Below are positions 35,105 to 47,882 of a stretch of DNA of 64,000 bases, in pieces. The notes beneath the pieces were generated by a model. It worked only from the letters and a program-made list of their open reading frames with translations. It ran no database searches and was not told the DNA's origin. This stretch comes from Okapia johnstoni. Taxonomy: Eukaryota > Chordata > Mammalia > Artiodactyla > Giraffidae. The stretch is taken from assembly GCA_024291935.2 (NCBI GenBank), contig CM044317.1, positions 18,498,230 through 18,562,229 of the forward strand, written 5' to 3'. The stretch's first letter is position 1, and each line of letters opens with the position of its first letter. A program made the position numbers and the translations under genes.

Positions 35105-35236
35105 GGGGAGAATGGATACATATGTGTATGGCCGAGTCCTTTTGCTGTTCACCTGAAACTATCACAACATTGTTAATTGGCTATACCCCAACACAAAATA
35201 AAAAGTTTTTAAAAATAAAATAAATATTAAAAAAAA
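35105..35236 (+). repeat. Ruminant L1 3' terminal fragment with A-rich tail
   Basis: TACATATGTGTATGGCCGAG, AACATTGTTAATTGGCTATA, CCCCAACACAAAATAAAAAG, then a poly-A tail. Confidence 0.7.
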
Positions 35237-35848
35237 CTTAAGTCCACTGGAATAGATGGATGAATAAGGTTGGGGTGAAGGGCTAGAAGCCGGAACAGTT
35301 GTCACCTCTGGTCAATGCTAGATGTTTGAAGCTCTCTTGGGGGATGTTTGTGAGTCTTTGGAGGTCCTTCTTCTGGAGACCCTGACCTGAGCTCCCTAGA
35401 AATGGACAAAGCCTGTCGCCTGTCATCCGGCGGTCAGCTGTGACTGCCAGCTCCGTCCCTGGAATGAGAGAGGAGGACTTGCCCTGCTTAAGAGAGGGGG
35501 AGCTAGCTTGAAGTGAGGTCGGCCCCTTCTTCCCCTCCTGAGGCTTATCACATCACCTCTGACTTGAGTCTTTTCAAACGTATCTCAGAATTTAGATCTT
35601 ATGTTCCAGGACGTACTCATCAAACTCTCCTAAGAGTCCCCATAAAACCCTGCTCATTTGGGCTTAGAATATGGGGGCATCCATCCCTTTCCCCATGTTG
35701 GAAGGACTCAGGGAACGTAACAACTAACTCCAGATATGTTCTCTGGGCACTTCTATCATAATCTTTTATAAAAGTTGCAGGTGAGGTCGATCACCTCCCT
35801 TTACAATACAGGGATGCTTGTCACCTCTTGCAGTTTTAAAATATACCT
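35237..35848. other. Intergenic DNA, no gene recognised
   Basis: Moderate GC. No recognised element. Confidence 0.4.
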
Positions 35849-35860
35849 ATAAATTCTTTT

Positions 35861-36083
35861 GGACTCCCCCACTGGCTCAGCAGTAAAGAATATGCTTGCA
35901 ACACAAAAGCTGCTTGAAACATGGGTTTGATCCCTTGGTTGGAAAGATCTCCTGGAAGAGGGCACAGAAACCCACTTTAGTATTTTTACTGACAATTCCA
36001 TGGACAGAGAAGCCAGGCAGGCTACAATCTATTGGGTTGCAAAGAATCAACCATGACTGAAGCAACTTAGCATGCATGCACAC
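35861..36083 (+). repeat. Bov-tA SINE
   Basis: Diverged full copy with a perfect 12-bp target duplication, ATAAATTCTTTT, at 35849-35860 and 36084-36095. Confidence 0.92.
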
Positions 36084-36097
36084 ATAAATTCTTTTAT

Positions 36098-36500
36098 ACT
36101 TCTCCCTTTGAGAAATGGAGCCTAATTCCCTTACCCTTGGGTATGGGCTGGACTTACTGACTTATTTCTAGTAAATAAAATAAAAAAAGTGATGTTATGA
36201 TAATTCCAAGATAAGGTCATAAAAAGGCATTGTGGCTTCCTGCTTAGCCTGTTCTTCTCCTTGGATCACTTGCTCTGGGGGAAACCTGCTTCCATGTTGT
36301 GAGGACGTTCACACAACCCTCTGGAGAGGTCCAGGTCCATGTGGCAAGTAACTAACCTTTCTGACAGTCACCACCTGAGTGAGCCAAGGAACATGCATCC
36401 TCCAACCCAGTCGCCTCCAGGAGCAGCTCTCCTCTAAAGATGGAAAGAGTTGGTGGAACCATCTCAGCTGCTTCTCCCAGCAGGTGTGACAACTTGAAGA
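36098..36500 (+). repeat. MLT1-like (ERVL-MaLR) LTR fragment
   Basis: GATAATTCCAAGATAAGGTC, CATTGTGGCTTCCTGCTTAG, CTTGGATCACTTGCTCTGGG and CCATGTTGTGAGGACG follow the pattern of the internal part of MLT1-type LTRs. Subfamily is not resolved. Confidence 0.5.
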
Positions 36501-38278
36501 CATGCTCTATTCACTACTTCAGGGTCTGCAGAGGGATGGAGTCCCACTTCTACAGGAATAACTCGCCCATTTATGGGCTACACTGGCTTCCTTCCCTTCT
36601 AGGTCTCACTTTCTCACTCCACTGCCAGTGTTTCTTGAGTCATTTTCCAGGAAGAATTAATTATTTGTACTCAAATTCTGTCTCAGGGTCTGCATGTGAA
36701 GAAACCTAAATTTTGTTCCTTCCACCCCTTTCCTCTTTGTCCCATCCCCTTGCCCCCATACTCTCTTCCCTTGGAGAAGATGGACTGAACTGATTGGTGA
36801 GTTTTAGAGAAGGTGTGGAGAGTGGATATCTCAGCCAAGGCTAGGTTGTCTCATCAGAGATAAGTGTGTCAAGGTCAGTGTGTGTCCTGTCTTCTTGAAA
36901 GCCCACAGTTTCTGCAGCCAGTGCTCTGATTATCAGGATATACTCTGCCTTTGCATGGAGTATCTGAGATTTGAGGTTTGCAAGTTCAGTGGGGATTAGA
37001 TATTTTAGATAACTTGATTGTGGATAATAGATCAACCTATAATTTTCAATTCAGTCCTCTCTCTGATAAACAACTGTCATTCTCTTTCCCAAATTATTTT
37101 AGTATTCAGGAAGGGTAAAAAAGACTGTTTTTTATTTGTGCTCTAAAACTTCAACTACATGAAAAATATAGAGGGGTGAAATGTCTTATTTATGAGCATT
37201 TTCAAATAACCTGCAAAATTAATTGTAGAACATTATACCGACTAGCTGTTCTTTGTCTATTAAGAAAGCTCAATCTTTAGTAAGCTACCATTGTTAACTG
37301 TTTATCTCAGGTAATCAAACCCTTCAAAAGTCTGAAAGGGGAAAACAACATGGCAGGAAGCAAGTTTCCGTCTAACTCTGCTATAGGGTCCTAGAATGAT
37401 GTGGGAATTTTAGCTTCACAAAATGAAATATCTCTTTGCTTAGTGTGAATTTGTTTCTGGCACAGTTGGAAGTCCTTAGTCATAAGCTTCTGGGTATTTT
37501 CTAGTCAAGATGGTATTTAACATTTACTTTTTAGCTGCATTAAGCTGAATTCCATTGCACCCCCACACATCCCTACCATTCCCTCAGAAAAAAATAATTA
37601 GAAAATGATAAAGATTTTTTTTCAATAAAAAGGATGTGGCCCACTCAAATATTAAATTCTTTTTGAAAAAAAAAAAGGAACAGAAATACACAGTAGAAAG
37701 TAGAGCTAAAACTGTGGATGTATCAACTTGCAGGAACAGAAACAGGCATTTTGACTTCTGTAGGATGATGGAAACCAAATATATCCCATAGACAACAGGA
37801 ATGAACCAGAGGCAGGGTCAGGGTGTAAAATTGGGACCTAGGGTGGTATTCTCCCTCCAATGAAAGGAGACAATGAGTGACTTGTCTAAGCTGCACAAGG
37901 GGAGGAAGAACACAACCAGTACTTGAGCCAAGCCACCTATGAGCAAATACGGAAGCCAGAAGTCAATGACCTTTAAAATTCTGTGTGAATTTAACCGTCT
38001 CCCCAGAGCTCCCTTTGCAGTCAAACTCTACCAGTGGTGATAAATGCACTAAGATTTGCCATTGTGGTCTCTCACTCTAATTATTAAAGGATGTATTTAT
38101 TACTACAAGAAAAAAGTCAGCCCAGAAGAAATAAGCAGAATTCCAGACAATGCAGCCAGTTTAGAAAAACCATTGAAGTCTGTCAGGAAAAGTTGAGCTG
38201 TATGTATTCATGAGTTTTGTTAGTTTGCTAAAATGTTGATGTATGACAGATAACCTTCATTTATACAAATGGTTTCTT
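36501..38278. other. Intergenic DNA, no gene recognised
   Basis: About 1.8 kb without a clear repeat. A possible MIR trace lies at about 37860-37930. Confidence 0.4.
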
Positions 38279-38483
38279 TGGCCTTCCCAGGTGGCTCAGT
38301 GGTAAAGGATCCACCTGCCAATGCAGGAGATGGGGATTCGATCCCTGGGTGAGGAAGATCCCCTGGATAAGGAAATGGCAACCCACTCCAGTATTCTTAC
38401 CTGGGAAAGCCTATGGTCAGAGGAGCCTGGAGGGCTACAGTCCACGGGGTTGCAAAGAGTCAGATACGACTGAGCATGCACAA
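38279..38483 (+). repeat. Bov-tA SINE
   Basis: GGCCTTCCCAGGTGGCTCAG, GATGGGGATTCGATCCCTGG, AGATACGACTGAGCATGCAC. Confidence 0.92.
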
Positions 38484-38796
38484 ACCTCCAAGTTTCTTTA
38501 AGAAAAGGAAATCAGTCCCCTTGATTGAAATGATAATTCATACGGGTGGCTGAGACTATATCAGGAACAATAGTGACAGAGAAATACAAGCGTGTTTGTG
38601 CTTCTGTTTTTAAGAAAAAGGGAATAATTTTGTCTTACAGTTGTGCCATTTTTTCCCATAATATGAAAGACCATAGTGAAGAAAAAAACTTGGAAACTGT
38701 ATTTTACTTGGTTTGTAATACCTAAATCTGCAAAAAACAAACAAAAAACAACCATAAAATATTTAAAACTTTTGGAGAACAAAAGTTTGAATGAAT

Positions 38797-38990
38797 GTGG
38801 CATAACGGTAAAGAATCTCCCTACAGTGCAGGAGACCAGTGTTCAATCCCTGGGTCAGGAAGATCCACTGGAGGAGGAAATGGCAACCCACTCTAGTATT
38901 CTTGACTGGATAATTCCATGGATAGAGGAGCCTGGAGGGCTACAGTCCATGGGGTCACAAAGAGTTGGACAATCACCAAGCAACTAACAC
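38797..38990 (+). repeat. Bov-tA SINE, head truncated
   Basis: TGGCATAACGGTAAAGAATC, CTGGAGGAGGAAATGGCAAC, AGTTGGACAATCACCAAGC. Confidence 0.88.
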
Positions 38991-40289
38991 TTCAATTTCA
39001 AGTCTAACTAAATTTATGTGTATTGGCATACATAGAGCATACACCTGAGTAAGAAAATCATTATGTAGAATATTTAATAATGACACCATATAAATTCAGT
39101 TTTAAAACCATGCTGAACATAGGCTAATACTCGTGTGACTATCACTTGTGTCCAAAGAGATTAATACTATCATCTCGCAATTTCTTCTTTTGTCCCCTGA
39201 CAAACTCCCTTTCCTAAAGGTAACCACTATTCTAATACTACAGTTTTATTTTGTTTTCCAACTTTATATTAATGAAATCACTTAATATTAATTCTATTGT
39301 ATCTTCATTCTTTTGCTCAACATTACTTTTGTGATATATTGATTTGGGTTTAATTATTTATTTGGAGGAAAATTCTATGTATCATCTGTTCATTTTGAAG
39401 CTATATTATATCATATTCTATTAGTTATGATACATTGAGCTTATGTCAGTAACAGTAGTAAAACACCCATAAAGTCTCAGTGGATTAACACAGAGTGTTT
39501 ATTTCTTGCTCCTGCAAAAATGCTCTGCAGGTCAGATGAATCTCTGGAACTATCGTCCTCTACACACAACTCAAAGACCCAAGCTGCTTGCGTGATATTT
39601 CAAGTGGCTTGTACACTTGCTACCAATAGGGAAGCAAAGGAGGTGAAATCACAGGGTGACTGTCTTCTATTCCAGCATGGAAGTGACATATCAACTCACA
39701 TCCATTTGTCACAACTAGTCATAAAGCACTTCTCACCTGCCTGAGAGCTGAAAAGTATCATCTTTGGGATGCCTAAGCAAGAGACGAGAACCAGATAATG
39801 GTGGGCACTAATGAAGTCTATCACATATACCTTAATAATATAAACTTTTAGATAGATCTATCATAAATCACATATTGTAACTATGATAGAAGAATTTTGG
39901 CTACTGTTTGTAGTAAACTAATGATGGATGAAACTTATTTTAGCAAGATAGGAAATTCAGCTGCAATAAAGGAAAAAAGTGACAAATTTAACTACAAAAT
40001 ATGATGAAATTATTGTGTATTAAGGAACATAGTAAATAAATTAAAATCTAAACAAATTGAAATGTAAGTAGCAAAAATGTTCCATTAAAATTGTTATATA
40101 TTAAGGACATTAAAGAACCTTATATATAATGATATGCAAGGTTTTCTATGATTACTAAGTGAAAAAAAGCCAAATTGCTGAATATTTAATGTTATTACCT
40201 CTTTTTGGCAAAAATGATTGGGAATGACACTATGAATAATGATTATGTCATACAGCATACTAATTACTAGTTTCAAGATCCTAAGACAA
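38991..40289. other. Intergenic DNA with unclassified old-repeat traces
   Basis: Segments at 39120-39340 (L1M-like) and 39460-39750 (AGTGTTTATTTCTTGCTCCT) look like ancient interspersed repeats that I cannot classify with confidence. No gene. Confidence 0.3.
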
Positions 40290-40445
40290 TGCAAAGGATC
40301 ACATCCCAGCTCCATAAGTTACTGTAAAACTTTGGGTAATATAATCTCCTCCTCTTTAGTCTTACATTTTTTGAAAACTAAATATCTAGGATGCTAATTA
40401 TTCTACTTCACAGGGAGGTTGTTATAATTAAATAAATAGACTAAT
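40290..40445 (+). repeat. MIR SINE, diverged
   Basis: ATCACATCCCAGCTCCATAA, TTTGGGTAATATAATCTCC and GGGAGGTTGTTATAATTAAA follow the MIR order. Confidence 0.5.
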
Positions 40446-41216
40446 TGTCAGACGGTAGAAAAACTACACACTGCAGCTCTTATATATGTTGTTATTATCT
40501 GTATTATTCAAATTTATTTTAAAATGAGCATGTATTAGCTCTGTAAAAATTAGAAGAAATCTGTAAGGTGCACTGAACTTTTCAAATAGGTTTTCCTATA
40601 CTACATATGACTGCTGTTTCCTGATAATTTGAACAAATGCATAAATTTGAATAAATCTGAATGTTTGTAGGTGCCATCTCTTGATTCCTGGGGCTAGTAC
40701 TGGCTCCATTTCCACCTTCCTGCTACTGACTGATTGAGATGCTTCTCCAGTTTTTGACTCCTAGATAAAGCAGGTTTTTTCATTTTGAGTACCATAATCA
40801 AAAATTTTTATCATCTTTACCTATTTCTCCTATACATTTGGAGCACTGTAATTTGAAATAACAAATTAAATATATATTTTTTCACATAAGGTATAAATAG
40901 CCACCATTCTTTTGTCCTTACTTCTGTCTTGTTCCTTTTTGTTTTCCTTTTTTGAGGGGAGAAGAGACTTTAATGTAGAAACCCTGACTCCATGGTTCCC
41001 ATTTACCTGCCCTTTGGGGACACTGAAGATTGGGGCTGGGAGAAGTTAGGGAGCTCCTAGAAATGTGATAACAAACTTTGAGGATTAAGGCAAAGCAAAA
41101 TCCTAGACTCAGACTATCTACCCAGTGACAATATTCTTTGGAAGAGTGTGGTCTATGCACGAAGTATTCAAAGCATGAACAAGCCTTCTCTCCCTTAAAT
41201 TATAACCAAATGCTTT
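40446..41216. other. Intergenic DNA, no gene recognised
   Basis: AT-rich. No recognised element. Confidence 0.4.
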
Positions 41217-41619
41217 ATTGTCGTTCAGTCACTCAGTCGACCCCATGGACTCTTCGTGACCCCATGGACTACAGCTTGCCAGGCTTCCCTGTCCTTCACT
41301 GTCTTCTGAAGTTTGCTCAAATTCATGTCCATTGAGTTGGTGATGCCATCCAACCATCTTATCCACTGTCGTTCCCTTCTCCTCCTGCCTTTAATTTTTT
41401 CTAGCATCAGGCTCTTTTCCTTTGAATTAGCTCTTCACACCAGGTGGCTAAAGTATTGGAGCTTCAGCTTCAGCATCAGTCCTTCCAATGAATATTCAGA
41501 GTTGATTTCCTTTAGGATTGACTGGTTTGATCTCCTTGCTGTCCAAGGGGCACTCAAGAGTCTTCTTCAGCACCGCAGTTCAAAAGCATCAACTCTTCGG
41601 CATTCAGCCTTCTTTATGG
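41217..41619 (-). repeat. BovB LINE, 3' fragment
   Basis: TCGTTCAGTCACTCAGTCGA through CGGCATTCAGCCTTCTTTAT. A GACCCCATGGACTCTTC stretch at the 3' end is partly duplicated (41239-41268). Confidence 0.88.
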
Positions 41620-41796
41620 CTTGTCCTTTAGCAATTGTGAGGAGGAAGACAGATGGAAGGTTGAAAACTAAAAAGGTGAAGACTATGACAAAGCTGAGGG
41701 AAGGACATTGAATCAGTGGAGATTTGTAAAGATGTAATTTTTTCCCCTCTGCTTCATTATGAGAAAATTTACATAATGAACTTTAATTTTGTTGGG

Positions 41797-41915
41797 AATT
41801 GAAGCAAATCAGTTTGCAATATCTAACTTCCTTCCCCTGGCCTTCCTTAGTTTTAGGTCATCACATATTAGGAGTTATTCTGGGTGCCCTATTATTCAGC
41901 CTTGTATCTGAGGCT
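41797..41915 (+). repeat. Local duplication, copy A (likely source)
   Basis: Begins AATTGAAGCAAATCAGTTTG and is repeated in the same orientation at 43068-43186 with roughly 80-85 percent identity by eye. Here it lies in sequence with no recognised repeat. Confidence 0.6.
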
Positions 41916-42479
41916 TGGGAATCATTTCACATTTCAGCAGATCTTTAAATGTGGCATCAAGTTATCTCATAATTGACTCGTCGCCACTTGGTGTGTCAAT
42001 GCACAACATTTCAGCCAAATTAAAGTACAACAGATGGGAAAAGTCACTTGGAAAGGAACACTAGTGAATCAATTTAACTTCCTGTTGGCAAGCTAGGATT
42101 AATATACTGATTTCAGATACCTAAGGATTCATTTCAGTTCTTTGGGGTTTGGAACATAGGTACGTAGGTTGAAAACCCAAGAAACATTTAGTGCTTATTT
42201 TGAGCCTGTAAGAAAATCTCCCCATTTCAGCTGGTTTTTTTTATCATAGTCATCTTGTATCATCATCACCATAGGTATGGAGATGCTGTTTGAGCATTGC
42301 ACTGCTGCTCACTGCTTGTGAGATCAGCCAACACTACTGTCATCAGCTTGGTGCTTGTCAACCTTGTTCACAGACAGGAATAAAGCAAGAAAATCAGAGC
42401 TAGTCAGGACAACTCTAAACAAAGCCCCAAACACAAAGCTCTCAATGACATAATCTTCTGCTGTAATCTAATGTCTCAT
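41916..42479. other. Intergenic DNA, no gene recognised
   Basis: No recognised element. Confidence 0.4.
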
Positions 42480-43067
42480 TTAGGATATTTGCCCTGATAC
42501 AATTCACTGATCTTATTCAGATTTCTGTAGTTTCACTTGTAATCATCTCTCTGTGTGTATTAATTTTTATGCAGTTTTGTCACTTGTGTAGATACGTGTG
42601 TCCATTACCATAGCCAAGATGCTGGGTACTTTCCACACAACAAGAGAACCCAGTATTGCCCTTTTAAAATGAAACCAAGATCCTCTCTCCAAATTCTGGC
42701 AACCATGAATTTGTCCTCCACTTCTAAAATGTTGTTATTTCTACAAAGGTATATAAAGGGAATCATATAGTATCTAACTGGGGGGTTGGTTTGTTTCAGT
42801 GATTGTCATTCCCTAGAAATTTATCTGCCTCATTGTGTGTTGTTGTTGTTTTTTTTAACTGCTAAGTAGTATAACCATGGTATATGACTAGCACCATTTA
42901 TTTTCTTAATAATTTACCTATTGAAGTACATTTGGGCTGACTCTAAATTTTGGCTATTGTGAATAAAGCTACTATGAACACTCACGTAAAAGTTTTTGGG
43001 TAAAATGTAAGTTTTCATTTCCTGGGATAAATGCCCAGGAGTTCAACTGCTGGATTATAAGCATGCA

Positions 43068-43186
43068 AATTGAAGCACATCAATTTGCAACATCAAGTTT
43101 CCTTCCTCGCGGCCTTCCTTGGTTTTAGGTCTTTACAGATTAGGAGTTATTCTAGGTGCTTTCTCATTCAGCCTTGTGGCTGAGGT
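43068..43186 (+). repeat. Local duplication, copy B, inserted in the L1M
   Basis: AATTGAAGCACATCAATTTG through GCCTTGTGGCTGAGG interrupts L1 sequence between GGATTATAAGCATG and GTTTAACTG...GAGAAACTGCC, where an intact L1 would be continuous. Confidence 0.6.
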
Positions 43187-43838
43187 TTAACTGATTTCAT
43201 TTTTTTGAGAAACTGCCGCATTGTTTGCCAAAGTTGCTGTACCGTTTTATATTACTACCATATAAATGTATGTGTGATCTAGTTTTTTCTTATCCTCACC
43301 AGCATTTGGTGTTGTCAATATTTTTAATTTTAAGCGCTCTAATAAACTATACAGTGGTATCTTATTGTGGCTTTACTTTGTGTTTCCCTGATGGTTAACG
43401 GTCGAACAATTTTTGTTGTGTTTATTTGGTATCTCTTTGCTCTCTTCAGTGATGTCTCATGTCATTTGCCCATTTTCTAATTCCTACTGTTGAGTTTTCA
43501 GAGTTATTCACATAAATACTAGTTCTTTGTCAGGTATGAGGTTTGCAGATATTTTCTCCCAGTGTGTGGTTTGACTTTTTCTTCTCTTCATACGATGCTT
43601 TGCAGAGCAAGTTTTTAATTTTGATAAGGCCCAATTTACCAATTTTTCCCTTTAATGGATTGTGATTTTGGTGACAAATCTAAGAATTCTTTGCCAAAGA
43701 TCCCAAGGATTTTATGTTATGCTTTTCTAAAAGTATTATGTTTCCAATTCAAATCTATGGTCCATTTTGAGTTAAATTTTGTTTGAGGAAAGAGTTTTAG
43801 GCTGAGATTCTTTTATCTTTTTCTCTTCTTTTCTTTTT

Positions 43839-43863
43839 TCTCCTCCTCCTCCTCCTCCTTCTT
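43839..43863. repeat. (CTC)n/(CTT)n microsatellite
   Basis: TCTCCTCCTCCTCCTCCTCC followed by TTCTTG. Confidence 0.75.
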
Positions 43864-44130
43864 GTCTATGGATACGCAGTTGCTCTGGCAACATTTATTG
43901 TAAGGCTATCTTCCTTCCACTGCAAGAGTTTTGCATCTTGGTCAAAAATTAGTTAGGCATACTTGTATGGGTCTGTTTCTGGATTCTTTATTCTCTTCCA
44001 CTGATTTATTGCCTATCATGCTACATTTATCACATTGTTTTGATTATAATAGGTAGATAGTTAGTCTCAATATTGGGTGGAGTAATCCCTCCTTTGTCAA
44101 TATTATTTTAGCTAGCCTAGGGCTTGTGCC

Positions 44131-44435
44131 TTAGAGAATCTTTGGTCCCTGGGGACAATGATGCTTCTTTGACCAGGTACCAGCTGTAGCTGGGTTTCTC
44201 CTGATGGATCACTTGACCTGCCTCAGTATCTCAGTGAAAAGGGGGAGTTGCAGACCTGGCAAGGAAGCAGAATGCTTTCTCTAGCTGCTTATTTATGGTG
44301 GGGCTACCGTTTGATCATCCTTGCCTGTGATGTCAGCTTACCTGATATTGTCAGAAAGATTCTCATTCTAACTGGGAGAACATCAACCTATTTGATTGCC
44401 TTCTTTTGCTACTTTGGTGATCAGAAAACAATGAG
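44131..44435. other. Intergenic DNA, no gene recognised
   Basis: The 82-codon plus-strand frame starting at 44248 runs into the next SINE and is not a gene. Confidence 0.4.
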
Positions 44436-44445
44436 TTGTTGTGTG

Positions 44446-44654
44446 TGCATTAGTTACTCAGTCATGTCCAATGCTTTGCGACCCCAAGGACTGTAGCCTG
44501 CTAGGTTCCTCGGTTCATGGAATTCTCCAGGCAAGAATATTGGAGTGGGTTGCCATTCCCTTCTCCAGGGAATCTTCCTGACTAAGGGATCTAACCCGGG
44601 TCTCCTGAATTGCAGGCAGATTCTTTACCATCTGAGCCACCAGGGAAGACTTCT
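44446..44654 (-). repeat. Bov-tA SINE
   Basis: Reverse copy with a perfect 10-bp target duplication, TTGTTGTGTG, at 44436-44445 and 44655-44664. Confidence 0.92.
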
Positions 44655-44664
44655 TTGTTGTGTG

Positions 44665-45845
44665 AGGAGAAGAACTATGGCCTTGCTTCTGTGCTCTTCC
44701 TGCAATCCTGGCATCCCAAACCAGCTCACTCTTCTTACAGTACTCCAGAAGTCTCCTTTGGTTGTCCCTGCCATCATTTCCAGATTTTATAGGTCTGCTT
44801 AGTGGGGAAGACGAAGGATAAGGCTGTAAGTCAGTGTCTATCAAATAGATATTTTAAAAAGCAAATGGACAAACAACTGCTTATTTAAATAAAAAAAGAT
44901 ACTGGTGTGTCAAGGGCAACACTTGAAGCTTTATGCAGAATTAAAGAGACATTTCAGAGTCCGGAAAACATGTGCCCTATCCCCAACCAACCAATGTTCT
45001 TGTGCTTTATTAAAATGCTCAAACTTTTATTCTTTTCTCTTTTTCCTTTGACAAAAATAGAGTCTGGGCTAAATTCCAATTTGAATAAGTATACTGATCT
45101 TCCAAATTCCCCTGGCAGTGTAAATCACATGCAGTTTTCTTCGTGTTCTGTCTTTAACTAGTGAAACAAGATGGCTATGCACATTGAGATAGATGCCGAG
45201 TTCTACTGAGAGCTGCCTAGAGATGAAACACCTTTTAATTAATTATCCCACCAGATTTGCAATAACACCAAAGCCCACCAAGCTGCATATTTGAACCAGC
45301 ACTCTTTCTCTCAAATTGTTCTTGCCATTGTTTTTGAACCTGATGAATGCTTTTATGAAAATAAAGAGATCTGTTTGCTGAAAAAAAAATCATGTTGACA
45401 TTTTCAAGTGCAACATTTGGATGAGTGTATTAGCTCCTGCCAATGAATCTGTACACGATCCGGTTCTTTTCCCTCCCACATGATAATCTACTGCAGGAAG
45501 AATCTCCACCACTACCTCTCAATTGAACATCTTCCAGTTAAATCTCTTTGCTCTTACTTCCTTCTTTAATAACAGCTCTGACGTCATATAGTATTTTGTA
45601 TTAGATGTCATTCTCTTTTACTTTTTTTTGAAAGACATAATCTTAAAAACTTAGGGTTGGAAAAGTTTAAAAATTCACAAGATGTCCAACTTAAATATTT
45701 ATAAGGAAGATACATTTAAACTAAACAATTTGCACTATATTTAAGAACCTCCAGAGAAGAAACTTTCACGATAGCTAGTGCAGATACATTCTAATATTGA
45801 ATAGCTTTGCTTCCAAATGAATGTCTCCAAGTTGACTAGATATAA
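44665..45845. other. Intergenic DNA, no gene recognised
   Basis: About 1.2 kb without a clear repeat or exon. Confidence 0.4.
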
Positions 45846-46545
45846 GTTCAGTTCAGTTCAGTCACTCAGTTGTGTCCGACTCTTTGAGACCCCGTGAATC
45901 GCAGCACGCCAGGCCTCCCTGTCCATCACCAACTCCCGGAGGCTACCCAAACCCGTGTCCATCCAGTCGGTGATGCCATCCAGCCATCTCATCCTCTGTC
46001 GTCCCCTTCTCCTCCTGCCCCTCCAATCCTTCCCAGCATTAGGGTCTTTTCCAATGAGTCAACTCTTCGCATCAGGTGGCCAAAGTATTGGAATTTCAGC
46101 TTCAACATCAGTCCTTCCAATGAACACCCAGGACTGATCTCCTTTAGGATAGACCGGTTGGATCTTCTTGCAGTCCAGGGACTCTCAAGAGTCTTCTCCA
46201 CCACCACAGTTCAAAAGCATCAATTCTTCGGTGCTCAGCTTTCTTCACCATCCAACTCTCATATCCATACATGACTACAGGAAAAATCATAGCCTTAACT
46301 AGATGGACCTTTGTTGGCAAAGTAATGTCTCTGCTTTTAAATATGCTATCTAGGTTGGTCATAATTTTCCTTCCAAGGAGTAAGTGTCTTTTAATTTCAT
46401 GGCTGCAATCACCATCTGCAGTGATTTTGGAGCCCCCCAAAATAAAGTCTGACACTGTTTCCACAGTTTCCCCATCTATTTCCCATGAAGTAATGGGACC
46501 AGATGCCATGATCTTAGTTTTATGAATGTTGAGCTTAAAGCCATT
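45846..46545 (-). repeat. BovB LINE, 3' end
   Basis: Starts GTTCAGTTCAGTTCAGTCAC. The minus-strand frame is open for much of the C-terminal domain (GFKLNIHKTKIMASGPITSW to FELWWWRRLLRV). 5'-truncated at about 46545. Confidence 0.92.
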
Positions 46546-47655
46546 CTTTAAAGAAAAAATAATTTGCACTAAAAGAAAATATTTAATTATGCTACTATCC
46601 CTTATGCTAGTTGAAAACTGCAAATAAATTTCTAGAGCAGTAGTTGTTAGAATTTTATGAGATATAGGCATCTTTAATAATCTGATGAAAGCTGTAGATT
46701 TCATCTAAGGAAAATACGTATAATTTCAAGAGGCTCAGGAGTCACCTAAAGCCCATCCAAAGTCCCCAGGCTAAAGAACCTTTACTCTGGAATGTAAGTC
46801 ATTGTTTTTTAAAAACTTCTGAAGTGTCTCTTCTAAAATTCAGAATCCAACTAATTCAGAGAGTAGAACCCCAAATGAGCTTTAAGTGTATGAGTTATGG
46901 TCCTTTGGTTGTGTATAAAAGAAACAAACTCTGGTTAACTTAAGCAGAAAATCATTGGAGAGATATTTGAATAGCTCATAGATCTGAAGAAAAACCCAGA
47001 CCAGAAAAGATACCAAGTGAAGTAGCACATACTAATATAATGGACAGTCCTTTGAGATGCACATGACTCAGCTTTAGCTCTTTTATTGATGCTAACACAC
47101 ACATGCGCACACACACACAAACACCAATAGAGGAGACTTGGGGCAGGCAAGAACAAGAAATTAAATGTGCATTTTAGTATCCACAGGCTCCTAGGAAGAT
47201 AAGAATGGAAACTATTGCTATCTCTTATTTTAACTGCCTTTTCTATTTTTATTATGGCCACAATTATTCTAGTCTCATTAACTTATACCTACTTACAGAT
47301 TATCTATAGGAACTTTGAGGAACCAGGATACAAACACTGGTCAGTTTCCAAGAAGGACATACTTTCAAACAGCTGCTTCAGATATAGCTAAAGAGTATAG
47401 TAGACAAGAAGAAATTCGGGAACTTGCAGCTCAAATGAACAAATAGGTCTTCCTAAAGTGCAAAATCAGACTTGATCATGGATCTTCTGCACTGTTTTGT
47501 GGAGGCTTCACAAGTCTACCCAGCAGAATTTCAGAGTTGCTATGATACAGTGATGGGTGTGTCTCCCATCCTTCCCCTTTCATTCACTGTTTATTCTGTG
47601 ATTCACACTTGTATCTCCTTGTATGTTGGAGTTGTCAACTACAAATTGACACTTG
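46546..47655. other. Intergenic DNA with a short (CA)n tract
   Basis: An ACACACAC-rich tract lies at about 47094-47125. No gene recognised. Confidence 0.4.
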
Positions 47656-47662
47656 CCAAGAG

Positions 47663-47875
47663 CACTGCCAGGTGGCACTACTGGTAAAGAACCCACCTGC
47701 CAATGTAGAGACGTGAGATGCGGGTTCGATCTCTGTGTCGGAAGATCCCATGGAGGAGGAAATGGGAACCCACTCCAGTATTCTTGCCTGGAGAATCCCG
47801 TGGACAGAGGATCCTGGCAGGCTACAGTCCATAGGGTCACACAGAGTTGGACATCACCGAAGTGACTTAACACAA
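47663..47875 (+). repeat. Bov-tA SINE
   Basis: GCAGGTTCG-type head variant, GGAGGAGGAAATGGGAACCC body and GACATCACCGAAGTGAC tail. A 7-bp target duplication, CCAAGAG, lies at 47656-47662 and 47876-47882. Confidence 0.9.
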
Positions 47876-47882
47876 CCAAGAG

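Larger units (their letters stand above)
42480..44130 (-). repeat. L1M-type LINE, 3' region, about 1.65 kb
   Basis: Reverse-orientation L1: GTGTCCATTACCATAGCCAA, GGGATAAATGCCCAGGAGTT, CTCACCAGCATTTGGTGTTG, AGCAAGTTTTTAATTTTGAT and GGTCCATTTTGAGTTAAATT appear in consensus order. It is interrupted at 43068-43186 by a foreign segment, and a CTC/CTT microsatellite lies at 43839-43863. Confidence 0.82.
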
